Positions 51,768 through 60,458 of a stretch of DNA of 64,000 nucleotides are shown piece after piece. The stretch is from contig NZ_JANQDU010000001.1 of assembly GCF_024723735.1 (NCBI RefSeq), forward strand, positions 62,001-126,000, in the 5' to 3' direction. The notes under the pieces were generated by a model. The model was not told where the DNA came from. It ran no database searches and saw nothing but the letters and a program-made list of their open reading frames with translations. Origin of the DNA: Frigidibacter sp. ROC022 (GTDB lineage Bacteria; Pseudomonadota; Alphaproteobacteria; Rhodobacterales; Rhodobacteraceae). Position 1 is the stretch's first letter, and every line of letters begins with the position of its first letter. The position numbers and the translations under genes were made by a program.

Positions 51768-52691
51768 ATGAATCTTTCAGCAAGCGAAGCCTGCTTTGAA
51801 ACGCTAAGCCCCAGATTCCAGGCACTTTTTGCGCCGCATATCCATGTAGAGAGGCTCTGGACCGGCGCGCGTTGGTGCGAGGGCCCGGCGTGGTTTGCCG
51901 CCGGCCGTTATCTCGTGTGGAGCGACATTCCCAACAACCGAATGATGCGTTGGGACGAGACCGACGGTTCGGTTTCCGTGTTCAGATCGCCGTCCAACAA
52001 TGCCAATGGCAACACGGTGGATCGGCAGGGGCGCCTGATCACCTGCGAGCAGGGGACCCGCCGCGTGACCCGCACGGAACATGACGGTTCGATCTCGGTC
52101 CTGGCGGAAAGGTTCGAGGGGCGGCGACTGAACTCGCCCAACGATGTCGTCGTGCACTCCGATGGCTCGATCTGGTTTACCGACCCCACCTATGGAATCC
52201 TGACCGACTATGAGGGCGACAAGGCCGAGCCGGAGCTGGCCGGGTGTCACGTCTATCGCCTCAGCAATAGCGGCGACCTGACCCAGGTGACGGACGACTT
52301 CGTCAAACCCAACGGGCTGGCCTTTTCGCCCAGTGAGGACGCACTCTACATTTCCGACTCGGGCGCGACCCATGATCCCGAAGGACCGGCCCATATCCGG
52401 CGTTTCGAAGTGCAGGCCGACGGAACCTTGCGGGGCGGAGAGATCATTGCGGAGTGCCAGACCGGCATTTTCGACGGTTTCCGGCTCGATCAGGAAGGAC
52501 GTATCTGGACCAGCGCCTTCGACGGAGTCCACTGCTATGAACCCAATGGTGACTTGATCGGCAAGATTCGGATTCCGGAGATTGTCGGCAATCTCACCTT
52601 CGGCGGGCCCAAGCGAAACCGGCTGTTCATCTGCGGCACGACCTCGCTCTATTCCGTATATGTCTTCACAAGGGGCGTGGCGATCGGATGA
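51768..52691 (+). CDS. SMP-30/gluconolactonase-family lactonase
   Basis: A 307-residue beta-propeller lactonase. WCEGPAWFAAGRYLVWSDIP contains the metal-binding Glu; RLNSPNDVVVHSDGSIWFTDP contains the Asn-Asp site; GLAFSPSEDALYISDSG holds the third metal Asp. No signal peptide. It opens sugar lactones to acids. It begins the rightward apionate operon and its stop overlaps the next start, so two lactonases of different families are translated together. Confidence 0.9.
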   Translation: MNLSASEACFETLSPRFQALFAPHIHVERLWTGARWCEGPAWFAAGRYLVWSDIPNNRMMRWDETDGSVSVFRSPSNNANGNTVDRQGRLITCEQGTRRVTRTEHDGSISVLAERFEGRRLNSPNDVVVHSDGSIWFTDPTYGILTDYEGDKAEPELAGCHVYRLSNSGDLTQVTDDFVKPNGLAFSPSEDALYISDSGATHDPEGPAHIRRFEVQADGTLRGGEIIAECQTGIFDGFRLDQEGRIWTSAFDGVHCYEPNGDLIGKIRIPEIVGNLTFGGPKRNRLFICGTTSLYSVYVFTRGVAIG

Positions 52692-54634
52692 CGAACGACG
52701 GCCCAGCGACAGACATCCGCCTGATTGAATCGGGTACGGCCGAGGTCCAGCCCGAGCCGCTGACGGTCAGGCGCGGACAGATGACCGCCAGCATATCCTC
52801 CGGAGCCCTACGTTCCCTGAGGTTCGGCGGAGTCGAGGTGCTGCGCCAGATCGACTTCCCTGTCCGCGACGTCAACTGGGCCACGCTTCCGCCGGAGAAC
52901 GTGACGGAGTCGATTTCCGAAAGGGCAGAAGAGACGCTCTACTCGCGATCCTTCGACGTGTCCGATGGCGCGCTGAGTTGCACCGTGACCTACGCCCTGC
53001 GCGACGACGACACGCTTGTGGCACGTGGCGTTGCCAGGGCGAACCGCGACTTCGAGACCAATCGGACCGGTTTCACGCTGTTGCATCCCTTGGCGGGTGT
53101 GGCGGGTCGGCCGGTGTGGGTCAGCCATTCCGACGGCGCCGAGCGGCAACACACCATGCCCGCGCTGATCTCGCCCGGGCAACCCATGCTGGACATCGCG
53201 GGCATGCGGTTCCGGATCGACGGGGTCGATCTCGATATCCGCTTGTCCGGGGACGTGTTCGAGATGGAGGACCAGCGCAACTGGACCGACGCTTCCTTCA
53301 AGACCTATTCGCGCCCGCTTGCCATGCCGTTTCCGTACCGCCTGCGCGCCGGGGAGACCGAGGCTCAGGAGATTGTGCTGACCATGTCGGGTGAGCCAGC
53401 GGCCGCTGCTGTCGCCGGGCATCGCCCGCTCTCCATCGGGCCGGCAAAGGCCGAAAGGCTGCCGACATTGCTGCTTGCGGCGCAGCATGACTGGTTGCCA
53501 GAGGTCGAAAGGGCCATTCCAGCGCTGGCATCCATCGCCGGGGGCGGCATCCTCTATCGGCTGCATGCCGCGCAGGCCCCGTCGGAATTGCCGGTTCTGG
53601 GGCCTTGGCTCGCCCCGCTGCAGGCGCCTTTGAATCTGGAGATCGTTCTGGAGGATTCACAGCCGGCGCTGCCGCAACTGGAGACGGTGGCGGAGCAGTG
53701 CCGGAACGCGGGCCTTGATCCGACGCATGTCATTGCCTTGCCCGCCGCCTATCTGGACAGCTACCAGCCGACCGGAGAATGGCCGTCCGGTCTGTCATCC
53801 GAAGAATCCGTCGCGGCCGCCGCCACCGCGTTTCCCCGTGCGAAGATCGGCGCAGGCATGTTGACCAATTTCACCGAGTTCAATCGCTGCCGACCTGAAA
53901 AGAGCGGGTCCGACTACATCACTCACGGCAATAGCGCGACCGTCCATGCAGCAGACGACGACAGCGTTTCCCAGACCCTGGAGTCGCTGCCTGACATCTT
54001 CAGAACCGCGGCGGAAATCGGCGCGGGCCGTGCCTATCGCCTTGGGCTGACCTCTATCGGAATGCGGACAAACCCCTATGGCGGCGCCCTGTCGCCAAAT
54101 CCAGAGCAAGTGCGGCGCACCATGACCGATTGGGACCCCCGTGCCCGCGCGCTCTTCGGAGCGGCGTGGTCCGTCGGAGTTCTGGCCCAGACGGACACGT
54201 TCGGGATCGAGGCCATGGCGCTGGCGGCTCCGTGCGGCCCGTTTGGCGTCCTGTCCGTTCCCTCTGCCGTCGAAAGGCCGTGGTATGCCGATATGCCCCA
54301 GGCCGTGGTCTATCCGCTCTACCACGTTCTGAGGTTCGCGGCGCCCGGCGGTGCGCGATGCGAGATTGAAGGCGTCCCGGCAGGACTGCATGCGGTGGCG
54401 TTCGAGGTCAACGGTGAGACCCGTCTGATGGTTGCCAACAATGGAGCCGCACCGGTGGCGCTTTCGTTGCCCGGGGGCGGACAGATCGCCAGCCTGGATT
54501 GCGCGACCTTCTCCACGGCAGTCTGCGATCCCGCCTGGCTTGATCGCGCCTTTTCGGAGATTGCGGAAACACAGGTCCCCATGGCTCCGAGGAGCGTGAT
54601 CTTTGGGCGCTATAGAAAAGGGGCAACCGGATGA
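52688..54634 (+). CDS. apnL: D-apionate lactonase-like protein
   Basis: A 648-residue cytoplasmic protein. An N-terminal beta-rich domain (about 1-240) with ISSGALRSLRFGGVEVLRQI and GFTLLHPLAG precedes a central TIM-barrel-like part (about 250-540; AVEQ-type IVLEDSQPALPQLETVAEQC, GAGMLTNFTEFNRCRP) and a short C-terminal beta domain. Length and three-part layout match the ApnL family (apionolactone hydrolysis). Start overlaps the SMP-30 stop (ATGA) and its end overlaps the RuBisCO-like gene. I know no catalytic residues for the family well enough to check them. Confidence 0.75.
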   Translation: MTNDGPATDIRLIESGTAEVQPEPLTVRRGQMTASISSGALRSLRFGGVEVLRQIDFPVRDVNWATLPPENVTESISERAEETLYSRSFDVSDGALSCTVTYALRDDDTLVARGVARANRDFETNRTGFTLLHPLAGVAGRPVWVSHSDGAERQHTMPALISPGQPMLDIAGMRFRIDGVDLDIRLSGDVFEMEDQRNWTDASFKTYSRPLAMPFPYRLRAGETEAQEIVLTMSGEPAAAAVAGHRPLSIGPAKAERLPTLLLAAQHDWLPEVERAIPALASIAGGGILYRLHAAQAPSELPVLGPWLAPLQAPLNLEIVLEDSQPALPQLETVAEQCRNAGLDPTHVIALPAAYLDSYQPTGEWPSGLSSEESVAAAATAFPRAKIGAGMLTNFTEFNRCRPEKSGSDYITHGNSATVHAADDDSVSQTLESLPDIFRTAAEIGAGRAYRLGLTSIGMRTNPYGGALSPNPEQVRRTMTDWDPRARALFGAAWSVGVLAQTDTFGIEAMALAAPCGPFGVLSVPSAVERPWYADMPQAVVYPLYHVLRFAAPGGARCEIEGVPAGLHAVAFEVNGETRLMVANNGAAPVALSLPGGGQIASLDCATFSTAVCDPAWLDRAFSEIAETQVPMAPRSVIFGRYRKGATG

Positions 54635-55908
54635 CCACGCAGCACGACCCTGATCGGATCGAAGCGGACTACCTGTTCGAGACTGCGCAGGATCCGGAGC
54701 GCGCCGCCGAGATCATGGCGGGTGAACAATCGTCGGGCACCTTCCTGTCCGTGCCCGGCGAGACTGCGGAACTCAAGGAACGATCCGCCGCGCGCGTGGA
54801 GCGGCTGGAGGTTCTTGAGGAGGTGCAGGAGGCAACTCTTTCCGGTGCCACACCGCCACGGGACGGGGGCAGGATCGTCAGGGCGCGCGCCACATTGTCC
54901 TGGCCATTGAACAATATCGGCGTTTCGCTGCCCGCGCTGGTCACGACGATCTCTGGCAATCTCTTCGAGCTGAAGCCCTTTTCAGGGCTGCGGCTCTTGG
55001 ATCTGCGTCTGCCCTCCGAATTCGCTGCCCGGTATCCGGGGCCGAAATTCGGGGTGGAAGGAACCCGCAGGCTGGCCGGGGTCGAGGGCCGGCCGCTGAT
55101 CGGAACGATCATCAAACCGAGTATCGGTCTGTCGGCCCAGGACACGGGCACTCTGGTGGGCGAATTGGCCGCGGGTGGAATCGACTTCGTAAAGGACGAC
55201 GAATTGCAGATGGACGGCCCGTCCTGTCCGTTCGAGGCGCGCGTGAAGGCCGTCATGGCTGCCGTCAATCGTGAGGCAGATCGAACAGGCAAGAAGACCA
55301 TGGTTGCCTTCAATCTGACCGGTGAAGTCGACGAGATGCGACGCCGGCACGATTTCGTCGTCAGTCAGGGCGGCACCTGCGTGATGGTCAATCTTCTTGC
55401 CGTCGGACATGCAGGCGTGATCGAGCTTGCACGCCATTCCGAAGTGCCGATCCACGCCCACCGCTCTGGTTGGGGTGCGCTGACACGCGCGCCACTTCTG
55501 GGTTGGTCCTATCCAGCCTGGTCCAAGCTGTGGCGGCTTGCCGGCTGCGACCACATGCATGTCAACGGATTGCAGAACAAGTTCTCCGAAAGTGACGACA
55601 GCGTCGTCGCCTCTGCACGTTCGCTGGCGGAGCCGCTGTTCGAGTCGACGCCCATGCGCGCGGTGCCGGTCTTTTCCTCGGGGCAGACGATCCATCAGGC
55701 CGAGGGCACCTGGAAGGCCCTGCGGACACCGGACCTGATCTTTACCGCAGGTGGCGGCGTGATGGCGCATCCCGGTGGCCCGGGCGCGGGTGCCGCTGCC
55801 CTGCGCGATGCCTGGGACGCGGCCATGAAGGATGTTCCGCTGGAAACATATGCCGCCGACCGGCCCGCCTTGCGGGCGGCCCTGCAGGCCTATCCGGTGT
55901 CCCGATGA
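54631..55908 (+). CDS. oiaT: RuBisCO-like protein of the 3-oxo-isoapionate 4-phosphate pathway (OiaT/OiaX type)
   Basis: A 425-residue form IV RuBisCO homologue. The active-site lysine region is IIKPSIGLSAQDTG (first Lys kept, second K of K-P-K replaced by Ser). The carbamylated-lysine metal site GGIDFVKDDE is intact, and HVNGLQNKF keeps the loop-6 lysine. It therefore binds Mg but would not fix CO2. Next to a DUF1537 kinase and ApnO/ApnL-like enzymes it fits OiaT (transcarboxylase/hydrolase giving 3-phosphoglycerate and glycolate) or OiaX (decarboxylase giving L-erythrulose 1-phosphate). Absence of erythrulose-phosphate isomerases nearby favours OiaT. Overlaps both neighbours by four bases. 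Confidence 0.82.
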   Translation: MTTQHDPDRIEADYLFETAQDPERAAEIMAGEQSSGTFLSVPGETAELKERSAARVERLEVLEEVQEATLSGATPPRDGGRIVRARATLSWPLNNIGVSLPALVTTISGNLFELKPFSGLRLLDLRLPSEFAARYPGPKFGVEGTRRLAGVEGRPLIGTIIKPSIGLSAQDTGTLVGELAAGGIDFVKDDELQMDGPSCPFEARVKAVMAAVNREADRTGKKTMVAFNLTGEVDEMRRRHDFVVSQGGTCVMVNLLAVGHAGVIELARHSEVPIHAHRSGWGALTRAPLLGWSYPAWSKLWRLAGCDHMHVNGLQNKFSESDDSVVASARSLAEPLFESTPMRAVPVFSSGQTIHQAEGTWKALRTPDLIFTAGGGVMAHPGGPGAGAAALRDAWDAAMKDVPLETYAADRPALRAALQAYPVSR

Positions 55909-57293
55909 AGGACGGTCGGCCACTGGTCGCCTTCTATGGCGACGATTTCACGGGGTCCTCCGCCGTGATGGAGGTGCTGGAGTTCGCGGGCGTCCCGACA
56001 ACCCTGTTCCTTGCGCCCCCGAGCGCGGCGGAGCTTGCAGCCCTTCGCGAACGTGGCCAGAGCGGAGCGGCGATCGGAATCGCCGGTCTCGCCCGGTCCC
56101 GTGATCCCGCCTGGATGGACGCGAACCTGCCCGAAGTCTTTCGCGCGCTGGATGGTCTCGGGGCCCATGTCACCCACTACAAGGTGTGCTCCACCTTCGA
56201 TTCCTCACCGGAGGTCGGCTCCATCGGCCGAGCCATAGATATCGCGGCGCCAATTCTCGGCGGCAGGTGGCATCCCCTTGTCGTGGGTTGTCCGGAACTC
56301 CGGCGATACCAGGTCTTCGGGACGCTTTTTGCCGGAACCGACGACGGCGTGTATCGCCTCGATCGTTACCCGGTGATGCGGCGTCACCCCGTGACACCCA
56401 TGGACGAAGCGGATCTGGGCCGACATCTTGCGCGACAAACCGATCGGGCGATCGGCTTGGTCGATCTTGCGCAGATGAAGGCCGGGCAGGCGAAAGGCGC
56501 ACTCGACCGCAACCTAGAGGAAGGTGCCGAAATCATTGCGCTCGATGCAATGGACGACGAGACCATGCGCGAAGCGGGCCGCCTGATCTGGGAGGCGCGG
56601 CGCGGCAAGGTCTTTGCCGTCGGCTCCCAGGGGGTCGAATACGCCCTGGTTGCCTATTGGCGGGAAACCGGACTTCTCGGGCCGGCGAGCCCCGCGCCAT
56701 TTCCAAAGCCTGCCAAGCAGATCTTTGCCGTGTCAGGCTCGTGTTCGGCGATCACCTCGGCACAGATCCGGCACGCCCAGTCCAATGGATTTGCGGTGCT
56801 GGATCTCGAGGCGTCTCTGGCCGTGGATCAGAAGGCCTGGAACGCTCATCTCGACATGGCCCATGCGCAGATCCTGTCCGAACTTTCCTCCGGACAGAGC
56901 GTCATCGCCGCCACGGCGCGCGGGCCGGACGATCCGGCCCTGGCGCGGGTGGCGGACGCGACAGAGGCCTCGGGACAGTCGAAGGCCGAGGTGAATGAGC
57001 GGATCAGCGTCGGCCTGGGACGATTGGCGCGCAACGTCGTGCAGGCCACCAAACTGACCAGGATCGTCGTGGCCGGCGGCGATACGTCTGGCCACGCGAT
57101 GGTCCAGATGGGCGTGCGTTCGATTTCCGCCATCGCGCAAGTCACCGCCGGTGCCCCGCTTTGCCGTGTCCAGGCACCGGACGGGCCGCTGGATGGCCTG
57201 GAAGTCGTCCTGAAGGGCGGTCAGATGGGAGGAAGAGATCTGTTCTCTCTTGTCCGAGACGGCCGTCAGGCGGCGCAGAGCCTACCAGCGTAG
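55905..57293 (+). CDS. oiaK: DUF1537 four-carbon acid-sugar kinase, 3-oxo-isoapionate kinase-like
   Basis: A 462-residue kinase of the DUF1537 family. N-terminal domain: FYGDDFTGSSAVMEVLEFAG (the D-D-x-T-G substrate motif) and HYKVCSTFDSSPEVGSIGRA. C-terminal nucleotide domain: VSGSCSAITSAQIRHA and IVVAGGDTSGHAM. It would make 3-oxo-isoapionate 4-phosphate for the RuBisCO-like protein encoded just upstream. Last gene of the operon. Confidence 0.85.
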   Translation: MKDGRPLVAFYGDDFTGSSAVMEVLEFAGVPTTLFLAPPSAAELAALRERGQSGAAIGIAGLARSRDPAWMDANLPEVFRALDGLGAHVTHYKVCSTFDSSPEVGSIGRAIDIAAPILGGRWHPLVVGCPELRRYQVFGTLFAGTDDGVYRLDRYPVMRRHPVTPMDEADLGRHLARQTDRAIGLVDLAQMKAGQAKGALDRNLEEGAEIIALDAMDDETMREAGRLIWEARRGKVFAVGSQGVEYALVAYWRETGLLGPASPAPFPKPAKQIFAVSGSCSAITSAQIRHAQSNGFAVLDLEASLAVDQKAWNAHLDMAHAQILSELSSGQSVIAATARGPDDPALARVADATEASGQSKAEVNERISVGLGRLARNVVQATKLTRIVVAGGDTSGHAMVQMGVRSISAIAQVTAGAPLCRVQAPDGPLDGLEVVLKGGQMGGRDLFSLVRDGRQAAQSLPA

Positions 57294-57388
57294 ACGGCAC
57301 ATTCCTCGGACTTCAGCGATGGGTCCGTGCCGGCTCTGCCAGTGGAACCTGGCTTGAGCCGGGCAGGGCGGGCACTTGGCGTCGCCGG

Positions 57389-57520
57389 ATGACCAGATTC
57401 GGCCCTTTCGGGAAGCTCAAGACCAGCCCCGAAATCAGCCGCTTGTCCGTGATGATGTACATTCGGCTCGGCAAGAATGCCCACCTCATCTATCGCCGCG
57501 AAGTGCTCGACGTCCTCTGA
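57389..57520 (+). pseudogene. Remnant resembling an IS6-family transposase N-terminus
   Basis: The short frame reads MTRFGPFGKLKTSPEISRLS then VMMYIRL. T-S-P-E-I-x-R-L-x-V-M-M-Y-I-R is the usual early sequence of some IS6-family transposases; after it the similarity ends and the frame stops at TGA. No terminal repeats were seen. It marks the right edge of the island. The rest of the 57294-57721 gap holds no gene I can support. Confidence 0.45.
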
Positions 57521-57721
57521 AACACCCGCACCGGCCCTCGGGACGGTGTTCTTCGTCTGATCCCGGGCAGGGTTTGCGGCAGAAATGGACAGACCACTGC
57601 GCGAACCGAAATCGAGCGCACTGATCTCATTGGGTTTTCGCAGCGGGAAATGGAACAACCGCGAGGTGACTTTCTCACCCTCGCCAGTGTCTTCGTGCGG
57701 GCGACCACGGCGCGGGCCCGC

Positions 57722-59170
57722 CTAGCTGCGCCAGAACCTCGGCAGCAGCAGCACGATCATCGGCATCATCCCCAGCCGGCCCATCAGCATGGCGGTGATC
57801 AGCACCCATTTGTCGGAGGTCGGCACGTCGATCATCGTGCCGGTCCGGCTGACGATGGCGCCGAAGCCGTAGCCGATGTTGCCCAGCGAGGTCCAGACCG
57901 CGAAGATCGCCGACATCGTGTCGATGCCCGAGAAGCAGAGCATCACGCTCATGATGCCGAAGCACAGGACGAAGGCGGTGAAGAAGGCGATGGTCGGGTT
58001 CAGCACCTCGTCCTCGACCACCCGGCCTTCATATTTCAGCGCCTCGACACGCGACGGCGAATGCAGCTTGCGGACCTGGAGCCTGATCGCGGCCAGCAGG
58101 ATCTGCCAGCGGAAGATCGAGATCGAGGCCGAGGTCGAGGACGTGCACCCGCCGATCATCCCGACCAGGAAGGCCACCGCCACCGCGAAGGCCCCCCATG
58201 AGGCGACATCCGCGGTGCCGAAGCCGGTGCCCGAGAAGATCGAGATCATGTTGAACAGCGATGTGCGCAGGATCGGCTCGAACCCGTCCTCGGTGGTGGC
58301 CAGGCGCCACAGCACGACGGCGCCCACGGCGGCGGCGGTCCAGGTCAGATAGGCCCGCACCTGGCGGTCGTGCAGCATCGGGCGGGGCACCCCCTGCAGC
58401 AGCTGCACGAACCGGATGAAGGGCAGGCTGGCCAGGAACATGAACAGCGCCCCGGCATATTCGATCAGCCCGTGATAGCGGCCGAAGGAATCGTCGGTGG
58501 TCGAGAACCCGCCGCAGGAGACGGTGGCGAATGTGTGCACCGCGGCGTCCAGCAGGCTCATCCCGAAGCTGAAATAGGTGACGAAGACCACCAGGCTCAG
58601 CAGCAGGTAGAACCGCAGCAGCGCCCCGGCGATGTCGCTGGCCCGCGGCAGGACCTTGCCCAGCGTGTCGAAGCCCTGGGTCTGGAAGAACATCATCCCG
58701 CCGACCCGCAGGAACGGCAGGAACACCATGGCGACGAAGGAGAACCCCAGCCCGCCCATCCAGTTCAGCAAGCCGCGCCAGAGGTTGGCGCCGGGGGTCA
58801 GGGTCTCGAGATGGTCGATCACCGTCGATCCGGTCGTGGTGATCCCCGAGACCGATTCGAAATAGGCGTCGGTGAAGGAGAGATAGGGATCGCCCTCGAT
58901 CAGCGGCAGGGCGCCGAACAGCGGCACCAGTATCCAGACGGCGGCGGTCATCAGGAACGCCTGCCGGATCGACAGCGTCGGGGTCATCCCGTTGCGGCAG
59001 GCCAGCGCCATCATCGCGCCGGCGAAGACGGTGAACAGCGCGCTTTCGGTGAAGGCGTCCCAGTTGTCGTTCCCTGCCGCCAGTTCGGTCAGCGCCGGGA
59101 TCAGCATCGCGGCCCCGGTGGCGATCAACAGAAGCCCGACGATGTAGAATGGCGGGCGGAGATCGAACAT
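57722..59170 (-). CDS. trkH: Potassium/sodium uptake membrane protein
   Basis: 482 residues from ATG 59170 (GGA six bases upstream; ATG 59176 is an alternative). TrkH/KtrB-type channel with about ten to twelve hydrophobic segments and four pore loops; VSGITTTGSTVI, SCGGFSTTDDSFG, FSGTGFGTADVASWG and SLGNIGYGFGAI contain the selectivity-filter glycines. It takes up K+ with a TrkA-type gating ring, whose gene is not in the window. It begins the backbone after the island. Confidence 0.93.
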   Translation of the reverse strand: MFDLRPPFYIVGLLLIATGAAMLIPALTELAAGNDNWDAFTESALFTVFAGAMMALACRNGMTPTLSIRQAFLMTAAVWILVPLFGALPLIEGDPYLSFTDAYFESVSGITTTGSTVIDHLETLTPGANLWRGLLNWMGGLGFSFVAMVFLPFLRVGGMMFFQTQGFDTLGKVLPRASDIAGALLRFYLLLSLVVFVTYFSFGMSLLDAAVHTFATVSCGGFSTTDDSFGRYHGLIEYAGALFMFLASLPFIRFVQLLQGVPRPMLHDRQVRAYLTWTAAAVGAVVLWRLATTEDGFEPILRTSLFNMISIFSGTGFGTADVASWGAFAVAVAFLVGMIGGCTSSTSASISIFRWQILLAAIRLQVRKLHSPSRVEALKYEGRVVEDEVLNPTIAFFTAFVLCFGIMSVMLCFSGIDTMSAIFAVWTSLGNIGYGFGAIVSRTGTMIDVPTSDKWVLITAMLMGRLGMMPMIVLLLPRFWRS

Positions 59171-59318
59171 CGGCATTCCAGCGCGGCGGGCGGGGGCCCA
59201 GACTACCGGGAAAGCCATGGCATGGCCATCCTGTCGCCGCAAGCGCTGCACGGTTTGCGGTCAGTCTGGGCCCCGGGGCCGGCCATTCCTGCCGGTCGCA
59301 AAGCCTGCTGGAGACGAT

Positions 59319-59555
59319 ATGCCGAGACTGCGCAGCGTGATTCTGACCGTGATGCCCCCCAGGTGGCGGGCCGAGGCGCAACGGGAATCGCGCCAATGGA
59401 TGGCCACCTGCCGGTCCTGCGGCCATGAACAGTCGATCTGGGACCATGGCGGGCTGCGCTGGAAGTCGGCCGGTCAGCCCGGCATGCTGCTGGTCTGCCC
59501 GGACTGCCGCGGCAAGCGAAACCACCGCATCTGGCGCGATCCGAGCGCCGCCTGA
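59319..59555 (+). CDS. Small zinc-ribbon protein
   Basis: 78 residues from ATG 59319 (MPRLRSVILTVMPPRWRAEA). Two Cys pairs, CRSCGHEQSIWDHGGLRWK and CPDCRGK, form a zinc ribbon of the C-x-x-C...C-x-x-C kind. It lies divergent from trkH and 17 bases before the end of the convergent hydrolase gene. No function known. Confidence 0.65.
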   Translation: MPRLRSVILTVMPPRWRAEAQRESRQWMATCRSCGHEQSIWDHGGLRWKSAGQPGMLLVCPDCRGKRNHRIWRDPSAA

Positions 59556-59572
59556 GACGGGCCGCAGCGAGA

Positions 59573-60370
59573 TCAGCCGCCGGTCAGGGCCGCGACCAGG
59601 CTGCTGCCGGACTCCTCATAGGCCTCGATCACGTCGAAATGGTGCCGCGCCTCGGCGACCTGCAGCCGCGCCTGCGGCCAGGCCGCGACCAGAGCCCTGG
59701 CCTGCTCCAGGAAGGCCGGCCGCTCGGCGCTGCCGACCCGGACCGTGGTCGGAACCGGCGCCACCTCTGCCGCCAGGGCCGGGCTTTCCGCGCCGGCGGT
59801 TTCGGCAACCAGCCGCAGATCGACGTTCATCGAGGTCTCGATCAGCGGGCGCAGGTCCGAGAGCGGCGAGACCGGGACGCAGGCGCTCAGCCGGTCGCGC
59901 ACCGGCAGCGGCACATCGGTGCAGAGCATCCGCGCCGCCAGATGGCCGCCCGCCGAATGGCCGGTGACCGATACCGGGCCGGCGACCAGCCCTGCGGCGG
60001 CGGTGACGGCCCGGGCGATCTCGGCGGTGATCTGCGGGATCGTCGCTTCGGGCGCCAGCGTGTAGGAGGGCAGCGCCACGGCCCGGCCCGCCCCGGTGCA
60101 GCCCCGCGCCAGATGCGAGAAATCCTCGCACCCGAAACCGACCCAGTAGCCGCCGTGAATCAGCACCACCAGCCCGGTGGGGTCCGCCTCGGGCAGGAAC
60201 AGGTCGAAGGCGTTGCGCGGCTTCGGCCCGTAGCGCAGCCCCAGCCGGGCGCGGTCGCGGGACAGGGCCTCGGACCGGAAGGCGGCGGCGGCCCGGGCCC
60301 AGTGGTCGGGATAGGCGGCACCGCCCGGGATGAAATCGCTGTTGGCATAGGCTTCGTCGTTCTGTGGCAC
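59573..60370 (-). CDS. Alpha/beta hydrolase (kynurenine formamidase/KynB-like esterase)
   Basis: 265 residues from a GTG at 60370 preceded by AGGGG; the longer frame upstream is not protein-like. Oxyanion motif LIHGGYWVGF, nucleophile GHSAGG near residue 134, and a late His in ARHHFDVIE complete the triad with an acid near SPLSDLRPL. The H-G-G-Y-W motif is typical of arylformamidase-like hydrolases. No tryptophan-pathway genes are adjacent, so the substrate is open. Confidence 0.82.
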   Translation of the reverse strand: MPQNDEAYANSDFIPGGAAYPDHWARAAAAFRSEALSRDRARLGLRYGPKPRNAFDLFLPEADPTGLVVLIHGGYWVGFGCEDFSHLARGCTGAGRAVALPSYTLAPEATIPQITAEIARAVTAAAGLVAGPVSVTGHSAGGHLAARMLCTDVPLPVRDRLSACVPVSPLSDLRPLIETSMNVDLRLVAETAGAESPALAAEVAPVPTTVRVGSAERPAFLEQARALVAAWPQARLQVAEARHHFDVIEAYEESGSSLVAALTGG

Positions 60371-60458
60371 TTGGCGCCCCTCGCATCTGGTGACGGGCAG
60401 GCTATATCTGTGAGCGACGCGCCGCCATTGGGGGCGGCAGGAAATGATGAGGCCCGCC

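Noticed and set aside
54631-55908. True CO2-fixing RuBisCO
   Set aside because: The second Lys of K-P-K is Ser, loop regions diverge and the neighbours are apionate enzymes, which fits a form IV RuBisCO-like protein.
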